Positions 34,717 to 44,235 of a stretch of DNA of 64,000 bases are shown in pieces. A model generated the notes under the pieces. That model worked only from the letters and a program-made list of their open reading frames with translations. It was not told where the DNA came from and searched no databases. The translations under genes were made by a program, and so were the position numbers. Source of the DNA: Burkholderiaceae bacterium (GTDB lineage Bacteria; Pseudomonadota; Gammaproteobacteria; Burkholderiales; Burkholderiaceae); assembly GCA_947448695.1 (NCBI GenBank), contig CANFOL010000006.1, positions 1 to 64,000 of the forward strand, in the 5' to 3' direction. How positions within the stretch are numbered: position 1 is the first letter of the stretch; each line of letters begins with the position of its first letter.

Positions 34717-36291
34717 TCAAACTCCGTAAGCTCCTCCACCCGCAGTTTCCATTAAGACTAAATCTCCAGGTTGTAAAGATCTTGGTTCCGTAGGATCAAC
34801 ATCCACACCATTAATCACTAAACGCCCTTGTAATCCACCGCCTCCACCAGCAAGTCCAGATGGAACAGATTTAAGTTGAGTCATTAAAAACGAAGCCGTA
34901 ACACTTTTAGCTTCCTTCAGTAGTTCAAATTCAAAACTAATTCCATCTCCTCCATTATGTATTCCTCGACCACCACTATTGCGACGTATTTCTCTGCGAA
35001 GGACCCTAATTGGTGCAGAACTTTCCATTACCTCAACTGGAGTATTTCCTAAATTACCAGGAAATGACATTGCTGAAAAACCTGCTCTACGAGCAGTTGC
35101 GCCTTGGCCCGCATTTAAAAAATTGACGACTGCAAATCTCTTTCCTTGCCACTCACCAGACATTGTCATCGAAGAATTTGGAGACCCGCCTGCCCAAACT
35201 TTATCAGGCAATACTTCAGCTAGAGCTTTAAAAACAGCCGCTGGAAGTAAATGCCCAATTGCACTCCGACCGCCAGATGCAGCAGGATAGGTGGGATTAA
35301 ATAATGATCCTAGTGGCGCAGAAGAAGTAAACGGCATAAAGCAGCCTTCGTTGTTTGGAATATCTGCACACAACAAAGCTTTTAACCCGTATACCGTGTA
35401 AGCAAATGTATAAATTGGAACTACATTTACTGCACGTGCAATCTGTGGGCTAGATCCAGTAAAGTCAATGTGGATGCTGTCGCCTTGAACATCTAATTGG
35501 CATTGAATAATGAGTGGTTCTTCAAATCCATCATGTTGAACGGTAGAACGATAAATACCATCTGGTATTTTTCGAATTGCATCTCGCATTGCTTTTTCAG
35601 AGCGCTTTCGTAATTCCGCGCCTAGAATTTTTAGATCAACGACCTGTAATAAATCCTGTAATCGTTGGGACATCATTTTACAAGCGGAAACTTGCGCCCA
35701 AATATCCCCCATACCTTGATCAGGCACGCGAATATTTTGAGTAATCATTTCTATTAGAACCTGATTTGGCTCTCCCGCATCAAGCAGCTTCATCATTGGA
35801 ATCTGAAGCCCCTCTTCATAGATCTCCCGAGAACTATTACTTCGTAATTTGCCACCTATATCTGGAAGGTGTGAAACAACTGCAGCAAATGCAACTAACT
35901 TATCATGATGAAATATAGGTCTTACCGTTGTTACATCATGAATATGTCCAGAACCCTTCCATGGGTCATTCGTTATAAAAACATCTCCAGAAACCATTGT
36001 CTCTGGTGGATACTTATCTAAAAAGTGCCGAACTGTGGCTGGTAAACAACCAATAAATCCAGGCAAACTCATCGTCGATTGCGCTAAAGAGCGACCTTCC
36101 ACATCAGTCAATACAATCGCAAAATCGTTTCCATCTCGAACCAAGGTAGAAAAACAAGTTCGTACAAAGGCTGCTGACGCCTCATCAACAACACTAATTA
36201 ATCTCTTCCATAAGATTTCGAGCTCAATCGAACTTAAATGTTGCGAATGTTGGACGTCTTTATGGGAGTTCAGTTCATTTAATCGATTCAT
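34717..36291 (-). CDS. hyuB: Hydantoinase B/oxoprolinase-family subunit
   Basis: The 524-residue protein is a HyuB-type subunit. Hallmarks are AFVRTCFSTLVRDGNDFAI, GDVFITNDPWKGSGHIHDVTTVRPIF, NPTYPAASGGRSAIGHLL and the glycine-rich GLAGGGGGLQGR. With HyuA it forms an ATP-dependent amide or lactam hydrolase (5-oxoprolinase, N-methylhydantoinase, caprolactamase) or a related carboxylase. The gene follows hyuA with no gap. The ring type it opens is not evident, but the adjacent molybdenum hydroxylase could supply a cyclic amide. Confidence 0.9.
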   Translation of the reverse strand: MNRLNELNSHKDVQHSQHLSSIELEILWKRLISVVDEASAAFVRTCFSTLVRDGNDFAIVLTDVEGRSLAQSTMSLPGFIGCLPATVRHFLDKYPPETMVSGDVFITNDPWKGSGHIHDVTTVRPIFHHDKLVAFAAVVSHLPDIGGKLRSNSSREIYEEGLQIPMMKLLDAGEPNQVLIEMITQNIRVPDQGMGDIWAQVSACKMMSQRLQDLLQVVDLKILGAELRKRSEKAMRDAIRKIPDGIYRSTVQHDGFEEPLIIQCQLDVQGDSIHIDFTGSSPQIARAVNVVPIYTFAYTVYGLKALLCADIPNNEGCFMPFTSSAPLGSLFNPTYPAASGGRSAIGHLLPAAVFKALAEVLPDKVWAGGSPNSSMTMSGEWQGKRFAVVNFLNAGQGATARRAGFSAMSFPGNLGNTPVEVMESSAPIRVLRREIRRNSGGRGIHNGGDGISFEFELLKEAKSVTASFLMTQLKSVPSGLAGGGGGLQGRLVINGVDVDPTEPRSLQPGDLVLMETAGGGAYGV

Positions 36292-38406
36292 TTATTCAAA
36301 CTCCTTAATAACAATCGAAACTGTTAAATCTGAAAGAATCGTAACCTCTGAGGCTACAGGTACCACAATCGTAGATTCACGCTCTTCTAAAATCAACGGT
36401 CCATGAATGCTTTGTCCTGCTTTTAATGAATAACGGTTATAGACATTTACCAACCCGTAAGCTTTTTTAAGGGGTAAATAAATACTTCTCGTTTTTAATT
36501 CTTGATTAGAAACATGCGTTCGATTGTCTCCCCATTCAAAATGATGGCCCACAACTTTCTCACTCCCTGTCAATCGCCATGTGATGATTTGAGGATTGGC
36601 ATTGGGTACTAATCGACCATATAGTTTTTGATATTGATCTTCGAATAAACTCAGAATGAGTTTTCCCGTTTCAGAAGTTAACGATTGCCAATCAAGCGCA
36701 ATAGATATATCAGCACCTTGACCGTAATAACGCATTTCAAGTCCAATTTGCCAATGAATGTTTTCAGCATTGGCCATTTCTAATTCTTTCTCAGCATCAG
36801 TTTTGAGGGTTGTTAAGGTCTGCTCAATGATTGGCCAATCACAATTGGCAAGTAATTGAGGATTAGACCAAGCGCGATCCGCACGAGCTGGTGCAGCTAA
36901 CATACCTAGGCATGAACCTGCGCCTGCAGCTATTGGAATCAATACTCTTGGTATACGAAGATTTCTAGCTACTTCAACAGCATGCACGGGGCCTGCGCCG
37001 CCAGTTGCCACCATGGCAAAATCTCTAGGGTCGTAGCCATTTTCCGCAATATGGATGCGGGCGGCACTTGCCATATTTTCATTGACCATATTGTAAATAC
37101 CCCAAGCAGCATCGGTCATAGTGACCTCTAATTGATCTGCCAAATGAGTCATTTCAACTTCTGCTTGGTCAGTATTTAATTTCATCTCACCACCTAAAAA
37201 ACTATCGGCACTGAGATAACCCAAGATTAAATCCGCATCAGTCACCGTTGTATTTTTTCCTCCCTGGTCATAACATACTGGGCCTGGAACGGACCCAGAA
37301 GACTCTGGACCAACATTTAAAAGACCTAATCGGTTGACATAAGCAATCGACCCACCACCTGCGCCAATTTCAATCAGTTCTATACTTGGAATTAGGATCG
37401 GTAAACCAGAGCCACGTTTAAATCGCTGTACACGAGCACATTCAAAAAAATGTGCAATTGGTGCTTGTCCATCTACTGCGACACAGGCTTTTGCCGTTGT
37501 TCCCCCCATATCGAAAGCCAATACATGTTGAACGCCATTTTGACGGGCAGTATTTAGTGCAGAAAGGACTCCAGCCGCAGGTCCAGACTCTAACAATAAA
37601 ATAGGTGTCTGAGCAGCAGCTTTCGCTGAGGTAAAACCTCCACTTGAAACCATGACTCTTAAAGGTACATCTTTTTGTATTTTTTGAATTCGATCTTCAA
37701 GCTCTTCAAGATAAGATGCGACGATGGGTTTTACATAAGCACTAGCGACAACGGTTGAAGTGCGCTCATATTCCTTGATTTCGGAGGCTACTTCAGAGGA
37801 CAAGGAGATTGCAATTCCCGGAAATGCCTTTTGTAAGAATTGCCCAATCTGTTTTTCATGAACATCATTGATATACGAATGTAAAAAAGATACTGCAATC
37901 GAGTCTACTTGCATCTTTTTTAATTCTTTTGAAACTCTTTCTATTTCTACTGCTGATAAAGGATCAATGACTTGCCCCAGTGAGTTCAAGCGCTCCTTTA
38001 CTTCAACATAACAATTGGAATCTACTAAAGCTTGAGGTAACTCAATATCTAAATCGTAAATATCGTAACGCCACTCTCGACCAATTTCTAGTATGTCGCC
38101 CATTCCAGTCGTTGTGACTAGTGCAGTCTTAGTTCCTTTGCGCTCTATTAATGTATTAGTAATTAAGGTTGTGCCGTGAACTATTTCAGATAATTGAGCC
38201 GCATCAGAGTTTAATGACTGGCCTACTTGCTCTAGCAAATTTAGGATTAACTTTGAAACAGCTTCTCCAGGGTCACTTGGTGTTGTTGGAGTTTTTCCAA
38301 CCCAAATAAGACCGTTGGATGACAAAGTTGCAACTCCATCTGTAAATGTTCCGCCGATATCAACGGCGATACGTAATTGATGGGGAATATTGGAAAATTT
38401 GTTCAT
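36292..38406 (-). CDS. hyuA: Hydantoinase A/oxoprolinase-family subunit
   Basis: The 704-residue protein has an ASKHA-type ATPase fold split into Hydant_A_N (RIAVDIGGTFTDGVA at about residues 12-26) and Hydantoinase_A (HVLAFDMGGTTAKACV at about 294-309), plus VTDADLILGYL. It phosphorylates the amide or lactam so that HyuB can complete hydrolysis, coupling ring opening to ATP use. The length is usual for separate HyuA subunits. It lies between aldehyde dehydrogenase and hyuB in a single minus-strand run. Confidence 0.91.
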   Translation of the reverse strand: MNKFSNIPHQLRIAVDIGGTFTDGVATLSSNGLIWVGKTPTTPSDPGEAVSKLILNLLEQVGQSLNSDAAQLSEIVHGTTLITNTLIERKGTKTALVTTTGMGDILEIGREWRYDIYDLDIELPQALVDSNCYVEVKERLNSLGQVIDPLSAVEIERVSKELKKMQVDSIAVSFLHSYINDVHEKQIGQFLQKAFPGIAISLSSEVASEIKEYERTSTVVASAYVKPIVASYLEELEDRIQKIQKDVPLRVMVSSGGFTSAKAAAQTPILLLESGPAAGVLSALNTARQNGVQHVLAFDMGGTTAKACVAVDGQAPIAHFFECARVQRFKRGSGLPILIPSIELIEIGAGGGSIAYVNRLGLLNVGPESSGSVPGPVCYDQGGKNTTVTDADLILGYLSADSFLGGEMKLNTDQAEVEMTHLADQLEVTMTDAAWGIYNMVNENMASAARIHIAENGYDPRDFAMVATGGAGPVHAVEVARNLRIPRVLIPIAAGAGSCLGMLAAPARADRAWSNPQLLANCDWPIIEQTLTTLKTDAEKELEMANAENIHWQIGLEMRYYGQGADISIALDWQSLTSETGKLILSLFEDQYQKLYGRLVPNANPQIITWRLTGSEKVVGHHFEWGDNRTHVSNQELKTRSIYLPLKKAYGLVNVYNRYSLKAGQSIHGPLILEERESTIVVPVASEVTILSDLTVSIVIKEFE

Positions 38407-38455
38407 GAGCTTATGTTTGATTTTTTAATTTTGTACATTACATAGTTTCTGTATA

Positions 38456-39868
38456 TCAATATGCAATCGTAATTAAACGCTCTTCAGTCATTTCACGAGT
38501 AGCATAGGCAGGTCCTTCACGGCCAAAACCACTATTTTTTACACCTCCAAATGGCATAACATCTGCACGGGCGCTAGAAGCTTCATTAATATGAATACCG
38601 CCAAAACTTAACTTTTTAGCTGTCTGAAAAGCAGTAGAAAGGTTACTTGTGAATAGGCCTACAGCCAAGCCAAACGGACTATCATTAGCACGCATGACAG
38701 CTTCATCAATATGATCAAACTCTAAAATACTAATCACAGGAGCAAATATTTCCTCACAATAAACGCGCATTTGATCTTTAACATTAATCAGAATTGTGGG
38801 TTCCATCACATTACCAACACAGGTCCCACCTGTGAGTAATTGAGCGCCAGACTCAATTGCTTCATTGACAAATGACATCGCTCTCATCGCATGAGCATGG
38901 CTTATCATAGGGCCAATCATAGTTGCTGGATCAGCTGGATCTCCCGCTTTAGCTAATTTTGCTGCAGCAATCAATTTTGGAATAAACGTTGCTGAAATTC
39001 GGCGATCAACCAATAATTTTTGCACTGACGTACAAACCTGTCCCGCTTTACGAAAACCTGCATTGATAATTTTAGGGATTGCCATATCAATATCTGCATC
39101 ATGACAAACAATCGTACTAGCGATACTGCCAAGCTCTAGTTGGAGTCCTCGTAACCCAGCCGCTTTTTGAATCTCAAGTCCAACCCGCGTACTTCCCGTG
39201 AATGCATAATAAGCAATTCTTTGATCAAGTAATAATTGCCGTCCAATCGTTTCTCCAGGTCCATTCACCAAAGCTAATAATGAAGGTGGTAAACCTGCAT
39301 CAATTAATATTTTGAAAAGTTCTATGGAAGTTAATGGTGTGATTTCTGAAGGCTTCAAAACAACTGCATTTCCACCTGCCAATGCAGGTCCTACTTTATG
39401 CGCAACGGTATTGAGTGGCGAATTAAAAGGCGTGATTGCGCAAATCACACCACGTGGCATTCTTAATGTGTATCCCATACGGTTTTTCATTCCAGAAGCG
39501 ACCTCCATTGGAATTAATTCTCCATTGAGGTGTTTGGCAGCTTCAGCAGATAATTCAAGGGTTTGCACACAACGTCGTACTTCATTTTCAGCATCTGGCA
39601 AGGTAAACCCAGCCTCATTTTTCATCAGCTCCGATAAAATACTGATCCGTTCTTTTGTTAATCGTGATGCTTGCATGAGGATCTGATAACGATCATAGGG
39701 GCTTAAATGAGAAGATTCAAAACCCTGTAAAGCTCCATCAATGGCCTCTGTGACTTGATGAATTGATGCAACGGCCATTTGACCATACTCTTTTTCACTG
39801 TATTTGTCTTTTAAAACTTGTACTGATTCACCATCAACCCATTGACCTTTAATAAGAAGTTTAGACAT
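38456..39868 (-). CDS. NAD(P)-dependent aldehyde dehydrogenase
   Basis: The 470-residue protein is an ALDH-superfamily enzyme. It has ITPFNSPLNTVAHKVGPALAGGNAVVLKPSE, the cofactor loop FTGSTRVG, the general-base Glu in LQLELGS and the nucleophile Cys in KAGQVCTSVQ. It has no signal peptide. It follows the two-subunit decarboxylase by 11 bases, so the aldehyde made by decarboxylation of a 2-oxo acid is its likely substrate. Lactaldehyde, succinate-semialdehyde and sulfoacetaldehyde types share these motifs and cannot be separated here. Confidence 0.9.
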   Translation of the reverse strand: MSKLLIKGQWVDGESVQVLKDKYSEKEYGQMAVASIHQVTEAIDGALQGFESSHLSPYDRYQILMQASRLTKERISILSELMKNEAGFTLPDAENEVRRCVQTLELSAEAAKHLNGELIPMEVASGMKNRMGYTLRMPRGVICAITPFNSPLNTVAHKVGPALAGGNAVVLKPSEITPLTSIELFKILIDAGLPPSLLALVNGPGETIGRQLLLDQRIAYYAFTGSTRVGLEIQKAAGLRGLQLELGSIASTIVCHDADIDMAIPKIINAGFRKAGQVCTSVQKLLVDRRISATFIPKLIAAAKLAKAGDPADPATMIGPMISHAHAMRAMSFVNEAIESGAQLLTGGTCVGNVMEPTILINVKDQMRVYCEEIFAPVISILEFDHIDEAVMRANDSPFGLAVGLFTSNLSTAFQTAKKLSFGGIHINEASSARADVMPFGGVKNSGFGREGPAYATREMTEERLITIAY

Positions 39869-39879
39869 ATCAGTTTCTC

Positions 39880-40494
39880 TTATTTGTTTAAAGATAAGGC
39901 TTGCATAAACCCTAAACGTATCTTCACAGGATCACGATCTGTGGAAGCTATTGGGGTTTTATCATCAATTCGGGTTGCTATAAAATGCGGTCCATCCTCA
40001 GTCAAAGCTGCATCAATTAATTGTTCAAACTGTGCCTCATCTTTTGCCCAACAGCTTTTAGTGATGCCAGAGCCTTGCGCAATACTAACTAAATCAACGC
40101 ACGAATTAGTCAAGGTTGCTTGCTTTCCAGTAATTTGATACATACCATTATCAAAAATAATCATGGTGAGATTTTTGATGGCAGATCTTGCAACGGTTCC
40201 CAATGCTCCCAACTGCATTAAAAGGGAACCATCCCCCTCTAAAGCAAAGACTCTGCGCTCAGGTTGAGCTAAGGCAACACCAAAGGCAATTGGAATAGTC
40301 AAGCCCATACTACCTAACATATAGAAATTTTCAGGTCGTTGACCATTCGCCCAAAGATCGAAATTATTATTACCAATACCACCAATCACAGCTTCTTTGG
40401 CATGCAATTTTGAAACAAGTCTCTTCGTTAAATCAAACCGATTCATGACCAGAGCGTTTTCGCGTGAATTAGATAGTAGATTTAAATTAGTCAT
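39880..40494 (-). CDS. TPP-dependent 2-oxo acid decarboxylase, beta (TPP-binding) subunit
   Basis: The 204-residue protein carries the C-terminal TPP half: EAVIGGIGNNNFDLW, MGLTIPIAFGVALAQPERRVFALEGDGSLLMQLG with the GDG...N motif closing in IIFDNGMYQITG. It resembles the beta subunit of sulfopyruvate decarboxylase (ComE) and phosphonopyruvate decarboxylase. The alpha subunit lies two bases upstream. Whether the oxo acid carries sulfonate, phosphonate or a plain side chain cannot be told from motifs. Confidence 0.85.
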   Translation of the reverse strand: MTNLNLLSNSRENALVMNRFDLTKRLVSKLHAKEAVIGGIGNNNFDLWANGQRPENFYMLGSMGLTIPIAFGVALAQPERRVFALEGDGSLLMQLGALGTVARSAIKNLTMIIFDNGMYQITGKQATLTNSCVDLVSIAQGSGITKSCWAKDEAQFEQLIDAALTEDGPHFIATRIDDKTPIASTDRDPVKIRLGFMQALSLNK

Positions 40495-40496
40495 AT

Positions 40497-41039
40497 TCAG
40501 TTTTGCGCAGATCGTTTAGTTAAAAGAGGTGACAAAATCATTGCCGCTGGCGCCTGTGTAGCAAAAGCTTGCTTAATCATATTGTCAACAATAAATTCCA
40601 CATCATGAAGTCTTTCAATTGCATAATTTTCAATTCCTAATGTATTCAGAACAGGCCGCATCGTTCTACAAACAATTGCCTGACCAACCTGAAACTCCCC
40701 TAAAGTTCCTCGCTCTGAAATCATCATCAACACTGGGATCTGAAATGGAACTGCTAAAGAAGCAAGAATATTGGCCAAAGTAGCAAACCCACTTGTTTGC
40801 ATTAAAGTAATACCTCGTAATCCAGCCATATAACTTCCAGCAATAATGCCAATTGCCTCCTCTTCGCGAGCTGGGGCAATTACCGTAAAGTATGGGTCAG
40901 CATGTAATGCTTTTATTAATGGGGCTAATACTTTATCTGGAACATACGTAATTAAAGATACGTCATTACTCTTCAGAACACGCAATACGATTTCATACCA
41001 GGTTTCTTGTTGAGTATTAGAGGATTTTTCAGTAGTCAT
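40497..41039 (-). CDS. TPP-dependent 2-oxo acid decarboxylase, alpha (PYR) subunit
   Basis: The 180-residue protein is the pyrimidine-binding half, with the conserved Glu in PAREEEAIGIIAGSYMAG, then LMQTSGFATLANILASL and the MMISERGTLGEFQVGQ segment shared with ComD-type sulfopyruvate decarboxylases. It pairs with the beta subunit to bind TPP at the interface. Being split into two genes separates it from one-chain decarboxylases such as PPD. Confidence 0.84.
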   Translation of the reverse strand: MTTEKSSNTQQETWYEIVLRVLKSNDVSLITYVPDKVLAPLIKALHADPYFTVIAPAREEEAIGIIAGSYMAGLRGITLMQTSGFATLANILASLAVPFQIPVLMMISERGTLGEFQVGQAIVCRTMRPVLNTLGIENYAIERLHDVEFIVDNMIKQAFATQAPAAMILSPLLTKRSAQN

Positions 41040-41077
41040 GAGTTCGTTAAATCATTTCATTTTTCAATAGTGTTGGT

Positions 41078-41500
41078 TTAAGAAGGCTTAGCATTAACTT
41101 CAGGAACAGGCATTACATAGGTTCCTCGGCCACTGGCAATTAATTTATTTTCTAAATCATAGATATAAGCTTCACAAACGGAAAACTGCTTTCCCAATTT
41201 AATTACTTTTGCCTTCACGATTAAATCTCCAGGCTTTGCCATACGGTGATAGTCAACCCGTAAATCAATCGTTGGAACAGGTTTTCCAACCGTTTCAAAC
41301 AATACAAAATCTGCTGCAAAATCAATTAAGGCAGCTAATATCCCTCCTTGAGTCTGCATTAATTTAAGATTAGCTACCCACTCTTCTCGCCAAGTCGCAC
41401 GGACTTCAATCGTCTCTTTATCAATACTCAATACTTTTAGGCCTAACCAACTTAAATAGGGCCCTTTATCAATCACTTCCTGAACTTGCTCAATACTCAT
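41078..41500 (-). CDS. PaaI-type hotdog thioesterase
   Basis: The 140-residue protein has a single hotdog fold with the PaaI-like active-site segment MQTQGGILAALIDFAADFVLFE and the strand VPTIDLRVDYHRMAKPGDLIVKAKV. It should hydrolyse an acyl-CoA. It follows the acyl-CoA ligase by 13 bases, which fits a role in rescuing CoA from dead-end thioesters in this pathway. Confidence 0.83.
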   Translation of the reverse strand: MSIEQVQEVIDKGPYLSWLGLKVLSIDKETIEVRATWREEWVANLKLMQTQGGILAALIDFAADFVLFETVGKPVPTIDLRVDYHRMAKPGDLIVKAKVIKLGKQFSVCEAYIYDLENKLIASGRGTYVMPVPEVNAKPS

Positions 41501-41513
41501 GAAAGCTCCATCA

Positions 41514-43061
41514 TTATTTTTTAGTAGGTGTAGTTTCTGAAACGTTTACTTGACCTGCGTTATACATATCAATCCCTCTAACCTCTAAAGTCTTGCGATC
41601 GATCTTACCAATGGTGTTGAGGGGGAGTGCGTCAACAAAAAATACTCGACGTGGATATTGATATGGCGGAGCACTTTTCAGCGCATGCGCTTTAATATCC
41701 TCTTCAGTGAGTTTGGAGTCTTTATTAAGAACAACAAAGGCAACTGGTAAGCGATACTTAATTTCATCAGGAACAGGAACAACGACAGCTTGAGCAATTT
41801 CAGGATGACGCTCCAGCATCAACTCAACCTCTAATGGATAAATATTATGTCCACTAGAAACAAACATATCGTCAGAGCGACCCACGAAGAAATACCAACC
41901 AGCTTCATCCTTTCGAAGAATATCTCCAGTGTTGTACCAACCGTCTTGTAATTTTTTATGAGTCTCATCAGAATTATTCACATACCCATTCATCATGCCA
42001 GGACTTCTCACATACAAAACACCTTGATTCTCATTTTCCCCGCCAACAAACTTAAATTCGTTATCAGCAATTGGCCAACCAATTGAATGCCTTGGACGTA
42101 TCAAATTACTTTTATGATTTGAACCAAACAATGCAGAACTTGCTTCAGTGATGCCATAAATTTTGACAATTTCAGCTTTTGGAAACTTAATCGCAACCTC
42201 ATCTATCAGGACATCTGATGCTGGCGCCCCGCCCAAAGTAACAAGTCGAACAAAACTATAATCATTACCCTCCAACAATTCTTGTTGCTGCATCATCATG
42301 GCAAACATAGTTGGCACACCTGAAACTACGGTTGATTGATATTCTGTAATGTACTCAACATATTTTTTTGCGTCAAATTTACGCATTAAGATTACTGTAG
42401 AGCCACCAACAAGTACGCACTTGATGGAATTCATGGCGTGTTTGTGATACAAAGGCGCTGCCACAATCATACGGTCGTCAGGACAAAAGTTGCGATCACG
42501 TGAAATCGTTTCAGCTACAAAAACGTGTGCTCGATGAGATAGGCTAACTCCTTTGGGGCGACCAGTGGATCCAGAAGTGTATGCCTGAAAAGCTTCTTGG
42601 CTATACGTTGGAGTTATCGCTGTAAATGCGCCATAGTCTTTAAAAGCTTCATATCCAGTTGGTCCGATATCATCGATTTCAATCAGTTTGATATTGGCAG
42701 GACATTTATCCCGTGTAACCGACTCACAGAATATCAGTTGCACATCAGAATTTTTTACCATCCACTCTAAGTTGTCTTGTGTTTGAAGAATATTTAAAAG
42801 AACTGGCACGATTCCAGCACGCATTGATCCATAGAAAATTTCTAAAAATTCTGCACGATTTCCTGAAAGAATACCAATCCGAGTACCCTCTTTTAGCCCT
42901 AAATTTAATAATCCTTTTGCCACAGCATCACATGAAGCATGGTATTCCTGATAAGTAATTTCTCGCTTTTTTTCAGGGTTAGTTACATCAATAATCACCG
43001 GATAAGTTTTATCTCGATATTCTGAAGCTATACAACCTAAATTTTGTATTAATGAACTCAT
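41514..43061 (-). CDS. AMP-forming acyl-CoA ligase
   Basis: The 515-residue protein belongs to the ANL superfamily. It has the P-loop AYTSGSTGRPKGVSLSH, the A5 motif YGITEASS, the A7/A8 segment DGWYNTGDILRKDEAGWYFFVGRSDDMFVSSGHNIYP and the catalytic Lys in NTIGKIDRK. It activates a carboxylic acid to its CoA ester through an adenylate. The start overlaps the dehydrogenase gene by four bases. The acid is not known; a product of the aldehyde dehydrogenase in this operon is a fair guess. Confidence 0.9.
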   Translation of the reverse strand: MSSLIQNLGCIASEYRDKTYPVIIDVTNPEKKREITYQEYHASCDAVAKGLLNLGLKEGTRIGILSGNRAEFLEIFYGSMRAGIVPVLLNILQTQDNLEWMVKNSDVQLIFCESVTRDKCPANIKLIEIDDIGPTGYEAFKDYGAFTAITPTYSQEAFQAYTSGSTGRPKGVSLSHRAHVFVAETISRDRNFCPDDRMIVAAPLYHKHAMNSIKCVLVGGSTVILMRKFDAKKYVEYITEYQSTVVSGVPTMFAMMMQQQELLEGNDYSFVRLVTLGGAPASDVLIDEVAIKFPKAEIVKIYGITEASSALFGSNHKSNLIRPRHSIGWPIADNEFKFVGGENENQGVLYVRSPGMMNGYVNNSDETHKKLQDGWYNTGDILRKDEAGWYFFVGRSDDMFVSSGHNIYPLEVELMLERHPEIAQAVVVPVPDEIKYRLPVAFVVLNKDSKLTEEDIKAHALKSAPPYQYPRRVFFVDALPLNTIGKIDRKTLEVRGIDMYNAGQVNVSETTPTKK

Positions 43062-44053
43062 ATCTCAATAATCACTTTGCCAAAAACACGTCGATCTTCT
43101 AATAAACGTAAACCATCTGCTGCCTGAGCTAGGGGAAACACTTGATCAATGACTGGATGTATTTTTTTATCAGCGACAAATTGCAGGCATGCACGAATAT
43201 CCTCTGGTACATAAGCTCTGGAACCAATGATTTCCATCTCCCTAAACCATAAAAAACGAACGTCAACAGTACACAGATGATCTATTGTTGACCCACAAGT
43301 AAGAATTCGTCCATTTACGGCCATACTACGTTGAGTGGGTATCCATGTATCGCCACCTGTAAAATTGATTGCAACATCTACACCTTTTTTACCTGTTGCG
43401 ATCCACACCGCTTTGGAGAAATCTGGCTCATCAGCATAATTAATCACATGATCAGCACCTAGCGCTTTTAATTTTTGACTTTTTTCTTCACTACTTGTAC
43501 AGGCATAAACTTCACACCCTGCCATCTTTGCAAACTGCAAGCAAGACACGCCAACACCACCACTTGCACCAAGGATGAGTACTTTTTCACCTGCCTTTAA
43601 ACGACCGCGAGTAAATAGCATGCGGTGAGAAGTGCCATAAGCAATTGGCAGAGCCGCCGCTTCAATGTCAGTTACACCATCTGGGATTTCAATGAGTTGA
43701 CGTTGATCGACGCAGATAAATTCACATAGGCCGCCATTACCATGCTCACCGAGCACACCACCCTCAGCAAATTTTGGAAATAAGACAACTCGTTTACCGA
43801 CCCAATCATTAGAAACCCCTTCACCAACCTCACGGACGATTCCAACAACATCGCCGCCTGGAATTCGGGGCATCTTAGTCGGCAAATCTGGCATGCCATG
43901 AAGGACAAATACATCCATATAATTCAGTCCGCAGGCTTTGACCTCAACAATCGCAAAATTTGCTTTGACTTCTGGTTTGGGCCATTGATCTAACTTCATC
44001 TGCTCTACACCACCATGTTGCTGGATTGCAACCACTCTCATTTGATCTGTCAT
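43058..44053 (-). CDS. Zinc-type/quinone oxidoreductase-family dehydrogenase (MDR)
   Basis: The 331-residue protein is a medium-chain dehydrogenase/reductase with VKACGLNYMDVFVLHGMPDLP at the substrate domain and the NAD(P) loop ILGASGGVGVSCLQFAK. The usual catalytic zinc Cys position reads ACGLNYMD, and the structural four-Cys cluster is absent, so it may be zinc-free as in quinone oxidoreductases. It is the first gene of the long operon behind the LysR gene. Confidence 0.87.
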   Translation of the reverse strand: MTDQMRVVAIQQHGGVEQMKLDQWPKPEVKANFAIVEVKACGLNYMDVFVLHGMPDLPTKMPRIPGGDVVGIVREVGEGVSNDWVGKRVVLFPKFAEGGVLGEHGNGGLCEFICVDQRQLIEIPDGVTDIEAAALPIAYGTSHRMLFTRGRLKAGEKVLILGASGGVGVSCLQFAKMAGCEVYACTSSEEKSQKLKALGADHVINYADEPDFSKAVWIATGKKGVDVAINFTGGDTWIPTQRSMAVNGRILTCGSTIDHLCTVDVRFLWFREMEIIGSRAYVPEDIRACLQFVADKKIHPVIDQVFPLAQAADGLRLLEDRRVFGKVIIEI

Positions 44054-44235
44054 TCTTGCCCTTAAATATTGATACTTAAAACACTCACTATGTGTCAGTG
44101 GTCTTAGTCTAATATTTTTGTTTATTCAGCACAAATCAATTAATTCCAGTTATTATTCGTTTTTTTTAATAAATTGAAATCGTTCTATGAGTTTCTATGT
44201 GGCTTAGATTGTTGTGATCCAAGATTGCGAAATGA

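Noticed and set aside
34979-35290. 103-codon open frame on the plus strand
   Set aside because: It is antisense to conserved hyuB motifs and has no ribosome-binding site.
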